A stretch of 64,000 nt of DNA from Herbinix sp. (GCA_029240245.1 JARBTJ010000002.1:1-64000), one strand, 5' to 3'; shown: positions 29,548 through 39,412, counted from the first letter of the stretch. The notes: generated by a model from the sequence alone, not told the origin. Program-made: numbers and translations.

Positions 29548-30585
29548 TTGCAAATAAAGCAGTTTACAAGAGCTGAGAAACGGGATTTAGTTATTGAAAG
29601 ATTAAAGAAAATGCCTGAATTAGGGGACATGGACATTGCTCATAATATTGGGGTAAGTAGGTCATTTGTATGGAAAATTAGACAGGAATTAATAGGACAG
29701 GGCGTTCTTAAAAAACGTGAGAACACAAACGACGACAGCTGGAGTAGACATCCTTATCTGGTGGCTAATAAAGAGCTTCTGGCTGGACTGTCAGAGAAGT
29801 CTTTAATTGCACTTCGTACTGATGGAGTCTTATCTAAGATGCAGGAGATTGGTAGTTTATCACCACGGTACGCACAGAGGCTACTACATAAGGAACGAAA
29901 AGCTGCAAATAAAAGTACAGCGGTTAATATACTTGAGAGTGATGTAAAGGTATTTCAAGCAGATATACGCTCTGGATTACCCGAAATCGCAGACGGCTCC
30001 GTACAGCTCTGCTTTGTGGATATACCGTATCACCGTAGGGCAATAGAAGAACTAACCCCGCATATTGCTATGACTGCATCAAGGATACTTTCTGATGGTG
30101 GTTCATTATTACTGATGGTAGGTGGTTCTCACCTCAATATTGTACTTGAAAAACTGACACAAGCTGCAGATAAAAGCCTTAGATTTCAGTGGGATATTTT
30201 ATATGTATGTCCTCGTGGAACACCATTAATACAGGGTCGGCGAGTTACAACAGCAGTGAAACATATAATCTGGATGGTAAAAGGTAAATACTCCGGCCCA
30301 ATTCAACACGACCTCATATTTGCTCCACCTGACCCTGATAATGCGGATAAAGAACTCTACTACCATGGACAATCAACAGTCGCAGTCCGTGAAATACTGG
30401 AACGCTGGTCTTCTAGTGGTGATACAATATGCGATTTCATGTGTGGGGGCGGTTCTGTTGCAGTTGCAGCACATGAGCTGGGCGGTCGCAAGCTGATTTT
30501 AAGTGATATTAACCCGGAGGCAGTCGCTATTACTAAAAAACGTATAGCAGAAATACTTAATGCAAATAGAGGACAGGTGCATTGA
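29548..30585 (+). CDS. HTH-containing DNA methyltransferase (N6-adenine/N4-cytosine class)
   Basis: The 345-residue protein has an N-terminal winged-helix-like part (MDIAHNIGVSRSFVWKIRQEL). This is followed by a methylase core: the DIPY catalytic motif (CFVDIPYHRRA) near residue 161 and the AdoMet motif I near the end (CDFMCGGGSVAVAAHELGGR), an order seen in beta-class enzymes. The TTG start at 29548 is chosen because the extended -10 lies upstream and an AAAGTGG Shine-Dalgarno sequence is near. No nuclease adjoins, so it is probably a solitary or regulatory methylase, perhaps DNA-binding through its HTH. Confidence 0.82.
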   Translation: MQIKQFTRAEKRDLVIERLKKMPELGDMDIAHNIGVSRSFVWKIRQELIGQGVLKKRENTNDDSWSRHPYLVANKELLAGLSEKSLIALRTDGVLSKMQEIGSLSPRYAQRLLHKERKAANKSTAVNILESDVKVFQADIRSGLPEIADGSVQLCFVDIPYHRRAIEELTPHIAMTASRILSDGGSLLLMVGGSHLNIVLEKLTQAADKSLRFQWDILYVCPRGTPLIQGRRVTTAVKHIIWMVKGKYSGPIQHDLIFAPPDPDNADKELYYHGQSTVAVREILERWSSSGDTICDFMCGGGSVAVAAHELGGRKLILSDINPEAVAITKKRIAEILNANRGQVH

Positions 30586-30665
30586 TATGTGCATCTGCCC
30601 TTTATTTGAACTATATGAATAAACCCGCATACTACTGATAAAACCTGTTCGGAATCCTTAGGCAC

Positions 30666-30694
30666 TTGTAAAACTGTCCCATATCTGATACAAT
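30666..30694 (+). promoter_or_regulatory. Promoter of the small His-rich protein gene
   Basis: TTGTAA (30666-30671), a 17-bp spacer and TACAAT (30689-30694), about 90 bp upstream of the start codon. Confidence 0.6.
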
Positions 30695-30786
30695 ACGTAC
30701 ATCATATTTTAGGTCTTTCAACCATTCAAAGCCTGCATCCGGGCGTAAATTCCACTACTCTTATCCAATAAAACAAAGGAGAATCT

Positions 30787-31068
30787 ATGATAACCAAGTC
30801 TGAGCTACTTTCTATCGACAAGTCTTATTTCACTATTTTACAGGCTTCCAGCTTTGCAATATACATCAAATCTAACTGCACGGGTCACTATTTTGGGCTT
30901 CTTGTTGAGGAATATCGCACATTTAAGCATTATCGTGTATATCATAAGCACCATCAGCACAATGAGTATCATCGCCATAGAGATTGTAAAAGCATTAAGG
31001 TCGCTGTGGAACGAATTATGAGTCATGATAAATTTCATCTTAACGGAAGAAGACCTGTCACTATATAA
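30787..31068 (+). CDS. Small histidine-rich protein of unknown function
   Basis: This is a 93-residue protein with a strong AAAGGAG site upstream and its own promoter. The middle is rich in histidine and charged residues (HYRVYHKHHQHNEYHRHRDC), which might bind metal or nucleic acid. No known family recognised. It is followed by a perfect 12-bp hairpin. Confidence 0.65.
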   Translation: MITKSELLSIDKSYFTILQASSFAIYIKSNCTGHYFGLLVEEYRTFKHYRVYHKHHQHNEYHRHRDCKSIKVAVERIMSHDKFHLNGRRPVTI

Positions 31069-31154
31069 ACCCGCACAGTTTCCAATAAAACCTACTGCTA
31101 TATAGGCGTTTTAGCGTGTTGGTGATACAGCACACGGCCTCATACGGGGACAGT

Positions 31155-31192
31155 AAAAGACAGCTATCACGGGAGGCGGGTAGCTGTCTTTT
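31155..31192. terminator. Perfect 12-bp hairpin, probable terminator
   Basis: AAAAGACAGCTA (31155-31166) and TAGCTGTCTTTT (31181-31192) can pair around a GC-rich loop. The T-run is in the stem. It could end the His-rich gene on the plus strand or a minus-strand transcript from the 32.77-kb promoter. Confidence 0.6.
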
Positions 31193-32585
31193 GAAAGGAA
31201 AGAATTAGTATGAAACCGGATTATGCAGGATAAAGCCCGCATTGTCAGGATAGTTGGTAAAATTATTAATCTCACTACGGCCTTTGGATTGGTATGTATT
31301 TAGGCGGGAGAGGCGTTGCTATCGGATAAAACCTCTCAATATCCTTGTTACCAAGATAACTTCACGGATTTGAATTATGATATAGTATTAGTTAAGGCCT
31401 GAAGTGGAGTCAAATTAGGTAAATTAGGTGAGAATAGCGGTGGTATAGGAGCTGGTGACCCAAAATAGTGGCTGGCCTCCGAGAATGAATGAAAATAAAG
31501 TATGTGATTTAGAATGTGAAATAAGAAATTTTAAGAGTATGCTTTTGAATTTGGGAGTAATGTAGAATGTGATTATGGGTATCCCGCAAATAAATACTGG
31601 AATTTATTCCGCAGTTTGGGATACTAAGAAGTCATGTGACCTTGGAGTCTGAATACTTAATAATGCTGGTAAAATGCCCTGAATAACGGGGACAGTTGCT
31701 GATGATGCATTTAGTTCACGGCCTTCGGTTATAGGTGAAATAAGGCATAAAAGAGAATATTTCAAATAAAATTGACTTACGTATTTAGTATTTTGCATCC
31801 CGCATATCAGAAATAATCATATACAGGTGTGAGATAGAATTGTGACTATAAGGTCATGTCAGCCCTCTCAATGCGGGTTATATGGTATTTATGATAACTG
31901 GTAAGGGTAAGGGTGTGGAAATGCCTTCATGGAGCTTATATGGCGTTTGAAATAATTTGAAGAATGTCGTTTGGCAGATAAAGCTGCTCTGGGCTGTAAT
32001 GTATGCATCCCGCAGTATTTTGTGAGACAGTCTTTTACGGTGTGCATCCCGCACAGCTGTATGTCAGTATACGGAAAGGATATAAGGCTGACGTACTTTA
32101 TGAATGATAAGACGGCATCTATGGCAGATAAAGCGGTTCTGCTTATGGATAAACCCACATCCTTTATGGGGGCGTCTTTTCGGTGACCGTACAGCTGAAT
32201 GACAGTCATGCGAAATAAATTCTTGATTTTCAGAACACGGTATAATCCCGCAAAATGTGGATATTGTCACAGAACGGCTACGGCTTAGGATACCTGAAAG
32301 AACTATCGGTGCGGATAAATACTGCATTGCGGGTATTATGGATTAACTCTGCATTATCATGAGCCGTATACTGTACATAGAATAGTCTCTGAGTAACCCG
32401 CCAATATGCAGGGCTAAAAGTCAGGATATGAAAGAACCATAGCAGATAAATACTGCTCCATATGCTATTGAACATAACCCGCATTGTACTGACTGTACAC
32501 AGAAATCGGCGAAAACCTTTAAAAGCGGGATTATGCTATAAATACTGTGACCTTACATCCGAATTGTAAACAGAACACAGAATAA
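31193..32585. other. 1.4-kb non-coding tract of degenerate repeated motifs
   Basis: No ORF with a ribosome binding site was found here on either strand. Two short motifs recur on the plus strand. One is (A/T)TCCCGCA or AACCCGC, at about 31236, 31583, 31799, 32009, 32048, 32247, 32397 and 32478. The other is GATAAA, often as GATAAATACTGC. On the minus strand these read GCGGGATT and GCAGTATTTATCTGC, the latter able to form small hairpins. A strong minus-strand promoter (32768-32796) points into the tract. It may encode a structured RNA, but no known RNA family is recognised. Confidence 0.6.
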
Positions 32586-32735
32586 TTAATATTTTAATCC
32601 CGCCATCAATATTGAATTATGTGACCGTAGGTAACTTAGCATCATAATAGTAAAACCTGTAGGCAAGTAAAGAAGACTATTTATCTCAGCCATAAAATCG
32701 TGGAATGTTTCGCCTTGTGAACGCTTATTGCTCAT
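32586..32735 (-). CDS. Small 49-residue protein, unknown
   Basis: The ORF starts MSNKRSQGETFHDFMAEINS and includes a hydrophobic LPTGFTIMMLSYL stretch. GGAGG is 8 bases upstream of the ATG at 32735, and a near-perfect promoter lies just beyond. No homology recognised. Coding is supported only by expression signals. Confidence 0.6.
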   Translation of the reverse strand: MSNKRSQGETFHDFMAEINSLLYLPTGFTIMMLSYLRSHNSILMAGLKY

Positions 32736-32767
32736 AAAGTGTACCTCCTGTATATTTGGTTGTGGTT

Positions 32768-32796
32768 ACTATAGCTCTAGCGTGGTCAGGTGTCAA
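32768..32796 (-). promoter_or_regulatory. Strong vegetative promoter into the repeat tract
   Basis: Minus strand TTGACA (32791-32796), a 17-bp spacer and TATAGT (32768-32773). It would transcribe the 49-residue ORF and then the 1.4-kb repeat tract. Confidence 0.8.
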
Positions 32797-33046
32797 CCTG
32801 AGGATAAGGCCTCATCATGCAAATATACATCTGTAGGTTTCTGTTAAAGTGGTATTTTTGATTGAAGAAATAGTCTATACAAAAGTCATCAGTAAATCGT
32901 GTTAATCCAAAATGAAAATTTCACTCAAAAATGCTAAAACCTATTATATATAAAGGCGTTCCCCCCTTAATCCACTTTTTCTGCTGAAATGACTGTGGTA
33001 TAGGGCTTGATGGCTCATTTTTAGGGTATTACAATTTAAAAGTGAT

Positions 33047-33111
33047 AAATAACTAAAAGTCAGCAGTTACTGTGGGAAATCCACGACAACTGTTAATTTT
33101 TAGTTATTAGG
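33047..33111. other. Long imperfect hairpin
   Basis: ATAACTAAAA...CAGTT..CTGTGG pairs with CCACGA..AACTG..TTTTTAGTTAT around GAAAT. Two diverged copies of TGTGGTATA...GGCTCATTT flank it (about 32994 and 33123). It lies between the 49-residue ORF and the 891-residue gene terminator; role unknown. Confidence 0.5.
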
Positions 33112-33162
33112 GCTAAACCTCCTGTGGTATATAGTCTAAAGGCTCATTTAAAGTAAAAGAAA

Positions 33163-33186
33163 AACCCTATGAGTTGCCATAGGGTT
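33163..33186 (-). terminator. Terminator of the XRE/891-residue operon
   Basis: AACCCTATG (33163-33171) pairs with CATAGGGTT (33178-33186), followed on the minus strand by TTTTTCTTTT. It lies 8 bp after the stop codon. Confidence 0.85.
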
Positions 33187-33193
33187 AGTTATA

Positions 33194-35869
33194 CTATACT
33201 ATGTTTGCTATTTTACCATTTCCATCCAAATAAAAACGATATTTCTTGTTTTTAAATTTACGCTCGAACTCCGATTTGCCAGCTTTTCTCGCACTGCTCA
33301 GAGCATTGTGGAGACTTTTATAATCAATCATTACGTCGTCAGCAAAAGCTTTCGCTGTGGCATATGCCTTACCTTTATAGGTGATTTGATTGGCAACTTT
33401 GAACTCACTGTCGGTGACTACAAGTTTTTTATGCTCAACCAGTGTGTAAGTTCGGTTATCAGACTCAAAACTCTCATCCGGATTAAGATTATATGTAATT
33501 TCTTGTAGGTAGTCATAAGTCTCTAAACCTACGGCTTTACAATAAGCTGATAAAGACACATACTCATCACCATTATAGTGTGTTTCTATACTTTTGCTGG
33601 TGCGACCACTGTTGTAAGGTTTTGGCTTAATACGGAGATTTTCTTTACTGTTGTCGGAGCGATATTCCTCGCCTATTCTGATATGGTCAATGCTATTTGC
33701 ACCGTTACCGTTGGTGATTTTATCTGTGTACTTCGCTGGGTCATATACCCACTCAGCAAGGTAGTGACCACTTATATAGTATGGTGGGTCATAATACTTT
33801 GTGAAAGGAACATAATACTTAAGACCGAGTTCTTTGTACACTCCTTTGACCGTGGATTTTAAACATTTATAAAGTGCATCGTCCTCCCAATAACAGCGGG
33901 TTTGCGAGTCTAACTGCTCGGATATTGAATTAAGACCGAGGTGGATTTGGCTACTGTGCATACGGGCTTTTAGCAAGTCATTTAGCTTTTGCAGTGTGCA
34001 GATACTATTATTGTCTATTGCATCAAGGGATATTGTATCAATGGAGTCCTCGGCATCGTAGTCATACTGGGGAGCAATACCAAAAATTTCATTCACGGGG
34101 TCTCTGTAGTATCCAATGAGTTTTTCATACTCCGGGATAGCTTTAAGCAACTCGCAGTATTTATTTATAAGCCAATTTAGGACTTTTCCATTTATGGCGG
34201 TGAATTTGTAACTGACATAATCTTCACTTTTTGTAGGGATTATCTTTAGATAGGTTCCGTCCTTAGTATGAGCCAATAAATCACCTCTAAGCAGATATGG
34301 TGTTGTACCTTTTCCCGCAAATAACAGTAGCAGTTCCTGTATAGTGTGGTCTGAAACTGGTTCTAATGACTGGATTTCTACCTCAGATAAAGATATTTCT
34401 TCACACTCGGTGAGTGCTATGGTTGGTCTTAACACATTGAGGCTTTGCTGGATTGGTTTTGTTATATCAAAGGAGGTATCAGCGAGTTTTACTTGCTGTG
34501 CAGTGCTTTCCTGTGCATTAAGCAGTTGCTCTCTGCCCGTAGACTCTAGCTCTGGTAGTGGTCTTGTCTCAGTAAAGTATCCTGTATGTACCCGTAGCTG
34601 GTGGCGTAGCTCGTCTGCCAGCTGAGAGTAGTCAAATGCCTGAGTACCTGTGTTGTACTTGTACTTCAACTGCTCTGCAAAGGTAAGCATACCATGTATA
34701 GCACCGTGGGATAAGGCATCAGAGGACAATACTGTGTTTGGAGCGATGTCGTTTAGGACAATTTGCAGAACGGCCGATAAAGATTGGCTGATGTTGTGAT
34801 AGTCGTAGTACCATTCCTCGGTGGATTTCTGCTGGTCTTGTACTGCTTCGAAGCTTGTACCCTGTGCCTGTGTAAGATAAATAGCATCAATATCTGCAAA
34901 AACATCATCCAAAGTGGCATTATTAGTCATAGGCAATGGTTTGGAGTACGCTTGCTCTAGTTGTAGCATAAATTCGTGAATAAATAGCTCATTTGTATCG
35001 AATATATCGACTTCTTCTGTAACTGTAATCGGAGTTGGAGCTTGCTTGATAGCCTTTACGCTTGCTCTGATGAGCTTTCTGACTTCCTCAGTCACCACTT
35101 TGCTTTCGAGGGTTTCTGAGATTGTTGCCCAGTCCGCTTCTGGGATACGGTCTTTATGAGCCGTAATTAATGCTATGTTTTTCGGGTTGAGATTATAGTA
35201 AGCAAGGCGGTCATCGACGAGCTGTCTGAGCCTGCTAAGCTCTGTACCATACTTAGGCTTAGGTATTGTTACACCATATACAGCTGCAGATGCTTGCTGT
35301 GTGAGTGTTAATTGCGTACCGACAAAGGCAGTGAGAGCTTTGTTACCAGCGTCACGCATCGCTTCTACCTCTGCTATAATAGCAAGCACTCGAGCGTCGG
35401 TCACGGTGTCTCTGCGTAGCGGAGAGTATGAGCTAAACAAAAAGTCATTAAGATTACTGTATAAATCATCATTTTTACCACTCAAAAAATCTGAAATTTC
35501 GGAGTATACTCGGTTAGGTACTGGTGGTAGAGTGTTAGGCTCTGACTCAGTAGGTGTTTCTGCAATATTTCTAAGAAGGCCGATAAAATCCTCGGTTTTG
35601 GATGCAAGCTGCACTTGTAAATTGGTGTGGGGTGCAAGCCACTGGGCTACATATTCCTCCTCAGTGAGTTCAACTGCACCATAATGAGGTAATATATAGC
35701 GATAAATGGCTGAGGCATACTCTGTAAGGGCTTCGGCACTATATATAAGGAGTGGATGGTTGCCAAAGGTATAGGCATCCTGTCGGCACTTTGCGTCGAT
35801 GGACTCCAAAGTGGTAAGGTCAAGCAAGGAAAGCATCTGTTCTAAATCATGTCTGCTGAGTGCTACCAT
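33194..35869 (-). CDS. Large 891-residue protein with degenerate HNH-like C-terminal region
   Basis: I do not recognise the N-terminal ~650 residues, which are helical and acidic. Near residue 735 the stretch NSIDHIRIGEEYRSDNSKEN followed by LRIKP resembles the 'DHIDGNRSNNRIENLR' core of HNH homing-type nucleases. It is followed by two repeat-like modules ('YNGDEYVSLSAYCKAVGLE' and 'YKGKAYATAKAFADDV') like NUMOD DNA-binding modules. AGGAGG precedes the ATG and only 3 bp separate it from the XRE gene, so the two form an operon. A DNA-binding or nicking role is inferred. Confidence 0.55.
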   Translation of the reverse strand: MVALSRHDLEQMLSLLDLTTLESIDAKCRQDAYTFGNHPLLIYSAEALTEYASAIYRYILPHYGAVELTEEEYVAQWLAPHTNLQVQLASKTEDFIGLLRNIAETPTESEPNTLPPVPNRVYSEISDFLSGKNDDLYSNLNDFLFSSYSPLRRDTVTDARVLAIIAEVEAMRDAGNKALTAFVGTQLTLTQQASAAVYGVTIPKPKYGTELSRLRQLVDDRLAYYNLNPKNIALITAHKDRIPEADWATISETLESKVVTEEVRKLIRASVKAIKQAPTPITVTEEVDIFDTNELFIHEFMLQLEQAYSKPLPMTNNATLDDVFADIDAIYLTQAQGTSFEAVQDQQKSTEEWYYDYHNISQSLSAVLQIVLNDIAPNTVLSSDALSHGAIHGMLTFAEQLKYKYNTGTQAFDYSQLADELRHQLRVHTGYFTETRPLPELESTGREQLLNAQESTAQQVKLADTSFDITKPIQQSLNVLRPTIALTECEEISLSEVEIQSLEPVSDHTIQELLLLFAGKGTTPYLLRGDLLAHTKDGTYLKIIPTKSEDYVSYKFTAINGKVLNWLINKYCELLKAIPEYEKLIGYYRDPVNEIFGIAPQYDYDAEDSIDTISLDAIDNNSICTLQKLNDLLKARMHSSQIHLGLNSISEQLDSQTRCYWEDDALYKCLKSTVKGVYKELGLKYYVPFTKYYDPPYYISGHYLAEWVYDPAKYTDKITNGNGANSIDHIRIGEEYRSDNSKENLRIKPKPYNSGRTSKSIETHYNGDEYVSLSAYCKAVGLETYDYLQEITYNLNPDESFESDNRTYTLVEHKKLVVTDSEFKVANQITYKGKAYATAKAFADDVMIDYKSLHNALSSARKAGKSEFERKFKNKKYRFYLDGNGKIANIV

Positions 35870-35872
35870 AGA

Positions 35873-36346
35873 TTACACCTCCTTAATTACTCGGAACTCG
35901 AACCCCATCGGAATCTCCTGCTCGGGGTTAAGGTCAATATTTGGTTTGGGGTCTGTACACAAATATAGCTTTCCACGCTTGCCAGCGGTCAGTATAGTCT
36001 CACCATAAAAATCTTGTGAACACTCGGGCTGTTCCTGTACTTTACCTGATAAAAACTCTGCTCTGAAGAGGTCAGCAAGCTTTTGAGGGAGAGGTTTACC
36101 ATACTTGTCAGTAAACGTGTAGACTGGCTCTGCTGGCTTTGTTACTGTTTCTGTGGGGAAATCAATCTCTAAGCAGTGTAAAAGTAAAGTTACTACATAA
36201 TTCGGACAGCTATGTCTATTGGTTTCCCAATCCTCAAGACTACGAGTAGGGATTCCATACTTTGTGGCTAACTGCTTTTGGGTTAATTTTGCTTGTTTAC
36301 GGGCTTTTTTTATTAATTCACCTGCTGTGGCTTGTGTTGAGTTCAT
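35873..36346 (-). CDS. XRE-family HTH regulator
   Basis: This 157-residue protein has an N-terminal helix-turn-helix (AKLTQKQLATKYGIPTRSLEDWE) and an uncharacterised C-terminal domain (EQEIPMGFEFRVIKEV). AAGGAGG precedes the ATG. Its promoter contains CCACG inverted and direct repeats that suit autoregulation. It is cotranscribed with the 891-residue gene. Confidence 0.82.
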   Translation of the reverse strand: MNSTQATAGELIKKARKQAKLTQKQLATKYGIPTRSLEDWETNRHSCPNYVVTLLLHCLEIDFPTETVTKPAEPVYTFTDKYGKPLPQKLADLFRAEFLSGKVQEQPECSQDFYGETILTAGKRGKLYLCTDPKPNIDLNPEQEIPMGFEFRVIKEV

Positions 36347-36387
36347 GATTATTCAACCTCCTTAAAAGTTCGTGGTTTATGTCAATT

Positions 36388-36416
36388 ATTATACCACGGT
36401 GGTCGTGGTTTTTCAA
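36388..36416 (-). promoter_or_regulatory. Promoter and likely operator of the XRE operon
   Basis: Minus strand TTGAAA (36411-36416), a 17-bp spacer and TATAAT (36388-36393). The spacer is the near-palindrome CCACGACCACCGTGG (36394-36408), and another AACCACGAA copy follows near 36370. The repeats overlap the polymerase site, as an autorepressor operator would. Confidence 0.75.
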
Positions 36417-36526
36417 TCATTTGGAACAAATTAGTAAAAATAGTGAATTAAGCCCTATGCCATCGAGGTTCGTGAGATATATGCAATTTGTGTAGCTCGA
36501 TATATAATTACTTTTAATAAATGATG

Positions 36527-36552
36527 TAGGAGTGCAAGTTGATGCACTCCTA
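36527..36552. terminator. Hairpin in the 36347-36731 gap
   Basis: TAGGAGTGCA (36527-36536) and TGCACTCCTA (36543-36552) form a perfect 10-bp stem. It lies between the 869-residue gene (ending at 36732 on the minus strand) and the XRE promoter. No T-run is evident. Nothing else is seen in this gap. Confidence 0.55.
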
Positions 36553-36731
36553 TATGAAATCCTTATTCATTGATTTATCTGTTTTGTAGATACCTTGCAG
36601 TTTATTCTACAGCTGTCTACTGGCGTTAAAATGCCTCGGAATGAAGTTTGGAGCATTTAGATGGGAGTTGCTATGCCTCGAGCAAACAAAAAGGCTATAT
36701 GAGGCTTTTAGAGCTTCGAAGTTTTTGGTTA

Positions 36732-39341
36732 TTACATGATTTTTACTCCAAATAGTTTCTCGCTTATAATATTAAGCAAGAAATTAAGCCAACCAAGCAA
36801 TTTAACTATTAGATTTACCGGGTCTATCGTGATTAAAATAACACCCACAGCTGCAAATGCTAAACAGCGCATGATAAGTCGCCTAAAATCTACATATGTT
36901 GTGGTGCTATCCGGGTCCGCATCTGGCATCTCATCCAGCGACCTTACAGCCACGAAATGTCCAAAGCTTACTTTTTCCAGAATATTAAGGCCCAAGTCTA
37001 AATTAACATCTAGTGACCATGCCGCTAATAAAACACTTACATATGACACTAGGATGAAACCAAGGATGAGTAGAGCTGTACGAAGTAACACAACTCCGCC
37101 ACCTCTACGTTCCTCTTTGAGGTCATCATTTATTTGTACTACTGTATTAAGGTCAATGGTTAACAGACCGTCTTCATTCAGCTCGAAAGCATAGTTACCT
37201 TTCATCTTTTCGGTCAGAACTGCATTGCTTATAGCGTAATTCTTGTAACCTAAGTCAGATACCGTCTTCGCCCACTTTACTAGATTTGCATTACCGGACG
37301 CATTTATCCAATCAGAGAACAAAGCCCGCTCATAAAGCCCGCCGTACAGCGTTATACCATACAAAGGTGTTTTCGGAATGTTGTTACTGTCGGTACTATT
37401 TAAGCCGTTAGCCCCGAACATCATAATACATTCGACACCAGAACCGGCTGATATCTGGGGTAAGGTATCACTACGCTCCGAGGATGGGTCACCAGAACGT
37501 ACTGTACCTGCCTTTTCGAAGCTTGAAGTACCTGCTGATATGAAGTGAACGGCTGCTGAAACATTATAAGAATCAGTAGAAGAATCCTTACTCTTAATAG
37601 ATAAATCAGAATTGTAAATACCATCAATGTCAAGAAAATCTGTCATTGTAAGTGCTGAGTAGCCTACTTTTGAAGTCCACTCGGACTGAGTAGCTCCCTC
37701 ACCTACAACATAAGCGATTGTACCTGTACTTGCCGATAAAGCAGAAGAACCGAGAATATACTTTTCGTCTAGCCTGACCTTACGTCCATAGGCAGTAAAA
37801 GCGTCTGTACCTACGGTATTAGGGGAATATGCAAGTTCTAAATAGTCCATAAGAAATACCACAGGCATTATATTAGTATCATTTCCCGGAAGGGTCACTT
37901 TATTGGAGCTTTTGTCACCTATATGTAAGGTTTCAGAAGGATTAAATTTAGTGGTTTGTGCCACCGTAGTTATGCAGGCCTGGTTGTTATTATCTACATA
38001 AACAGCTGTGTTAGGTTTAATTACCACAGAGGACTCAAGGTCAGCTGTGCCGATACTCATGAAAGTGTTGGCGTTACCTATCTGCTCATCCTTGTAATAC
38101 ATAGCACCTGAGTAAAGGTCTATATATGCACATTTGGTTTCTGCAGTGCCTTTATCACCAGTTTTTAAAGTATCTGTGTAAGCTGATGCACTACCACTAA
38201 AGATAGAACCCGATAAAGTACCATAGGTAGAACCAGATAAAAACTGAGGGTGTGTGAATACTGGAATATACTTAGTCTTATCTGCAGTCTGCTCAAAGCC
38301 TCGGAATACCGCCACAGGATACCGGGTTATAAAGAACTTATTACCTATAAGGACACCCGAGGATAAGTCACCGGCGCTACTTGTCTTGTTGAACGCATCT
38401 AAAAGAGCATCTCTATTGAGCAGAAGAATTTTATACCGAGCTACTTCACGGTTACTTTCATTGACAGTCACTTCTTTGACAGAGTAGGCTCTACCTACAT
38501 TCAGAGAACCATCTGTAAAATTTATTGTCTCTCCTGAATTAATAAAATAGTCAGAGTCCAGTATGTTCGTCTTGCTTATATCTGCTTTGGCTTCGTCGAT
38601 AGCAGTTTTAAGACCTTGTAATGACTTGGTATCCCCTACTTTATTGGCATCCACATAATAAACTTGAATATCTTTTAATTTATTTATGTGGTCCACCAAG
38701 GCTGATATTGTATCATTACCCATATCACCGAACGGAGCTAAAGGCTTTGCTTTAGCAACCGAATATGTAGCAATACCCGCATATCCAGTAGTCTCTATGA
38801 TTTTCTTAGTGTTATATCCCGAGTATCCATCTATTGGACTCCCATGTGCTTGCACAAATGACTCTGCAATACCTGTCTGAGATAATTCAGTAGCAACAGG
38901 AGGAATCGTTGGAAGATTATCACCAAGCATCGTAAGACTACGCAGTACTGAGCCGATAAAATCATTGTATTCTGCACCTATTGTTATAGGCGGAGGAGTT
39001 GTACTGGGGTCAGTAGATGTGGTTGTTGTAGAAGTTGTAGTTGCTCCATTGGTTAAGGTTGATGCCGCTTTATAGATACGATTTAATTGCTCATTTAGAT
39101 TGTTAGCCATCGTATCAGGTATAACCCCCATACGCTGCATTTCTGCTATAAGAGTGGCTTGGCCTTGCAGTTCGCTACTTATACTGTTCATAACTGCCGA
39201 ATTGGCAAATGCCTTATTTACCATAGAGTTATCTACTTGACCACAACCTGTAAGGCTAATCATTATTGCACTTAGCATTAAAATTACAGTAATTCCTTTA
39301 CAGGCACTACGGATAAAATCTTTAAATTTATTCCTTATCAT
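36732..39341 (-). CDS. Large lipoprotein with C-terminal membrane helices
   Basis: The 869-residue protein has a signal peptide and lipobox (SLTGCGQ, cysteine near residue 33). A Thr/Ser-rich linker (TTTSTTTTSTDPSTTPPP) follows near residue 100, then a ~600-residue extracellular region. The C terminus carries about three hydrophobic helices (LLILGFILVSYVSVLLAAW, AFAAVGVILITIDPVNLIV, WLNFLLNIISEKLF). The combination of lipid anchor and C-terminal spans is unusual and suggests a membrane-embedded surface assembly. GGAGG is 8 bases from the ATG. No function recognised. Confidence 0.7.
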   Translation of the reverse strand: MIRNKFKDFIRSACKGITVILMLSAIMISLTGCGQVDNSMVNKAFANSAVMNSISSELQGQATLIAEMQRMGVIPDTMANNLNEQLNRIYKAASTLTNGATTTSTTTTSTDPSTTPPPITIGAEYNDFIGSVLRSLTMLGDNLPTIPPVATELSQTGIAESFVQAHGSPIDGYSGYNTKKIIETTGYAGIATYSVAKAKPLAPFGDMGNDTISALVDHINKLKDIQVYYVDANKVGDTKSLQGLKTAIDEAKADISKTNILDSDYFINSGETINFTDGSLNVGRAYSVKEVTVNESNREVARYKILLLNRDALLDAFNKTSSAGDLSSGVLIGNKFFITRYPVAVFRGFEQTADKTKYIPVFTHPQFLSGSTYGTLSGSIFSGSASAYTDTLKTGDKGTAETKCAYIDLYSGAMYYKDEQIGNANTFMSIGTADLESSVVIKPNTAVYVDNNNQACITTVAQTTKFNPSETLHIGDKSSNKVTLPGNDTNIMPVVFLMDYLELAYSPNTVGTDAFTAYGRKVRLDEKYILGSSALSASTGTIAYVVGEGATQSEWTSKVGYSALTMTDFLDIDGIYNSDLSIKSKDSSTDSYNVSAAVHFISAGTSSFEKAGTVRSGDPSSERSDTLPQISAGSGVECIMMFGANGLNSTDSNNIPKTPLYGITLYGGLYERALFSDWINASGNANLVKWAKTVSDLGYKNYAISNAVLTEKMKGNYAFELNEDGLLTIDLNTVVQINDDLKEERRGGGVVLLRTALLILGFILVSYVSVLLAAWSLDVNLDLGLNILEKVSFGHFVAVRSLDEMPDADPDSTTTYVDFRRLIMRCLAFAAVGVILITIDPVNLIVKLLGWLNFLLNIISEKLFGVKIM

Positions 39342-39366
39342 TTTATGTACCTCCTTCTATGCAAAA

Positions 39367-39388
39367 CCCTCTGAAATGTATCAGAGGG
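39367..39388 (-). terminator. Hairpin preceding the lipoprotein gene
   Basis: CCCTCTGA (39367-39374) and TCAGAGGG (39381-39388) sit between the 165-residue gene and the lipoprotein gene, 25 bp before the latter's ATG. An almost identical hairpin with the same downstream AAGGAGGTACATA context precedes the gene at 41094. Confidence 0.65.
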
Positions 39389-39412
39389 CTTTAAATCGGT
39401 TTGTAAGGATTC

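Noticed and set aside
31604-32484. Overlapping minus-strand ORFs of 64-106 codons in the repeat tract
   Set aside because: None has a Shine-Dalgarno sequence, they overlap in different frames, and their translations echo the DNA repeats (for example CGMHT occurring twice).
31193-32585. Possible CRISPR array
   Set aside because: The recurring CCCGCA and GATAAA motifs are 6-15 bp, irregularly spaced and imperfect, with no constant repeat/spacer lengths and no cas genes.
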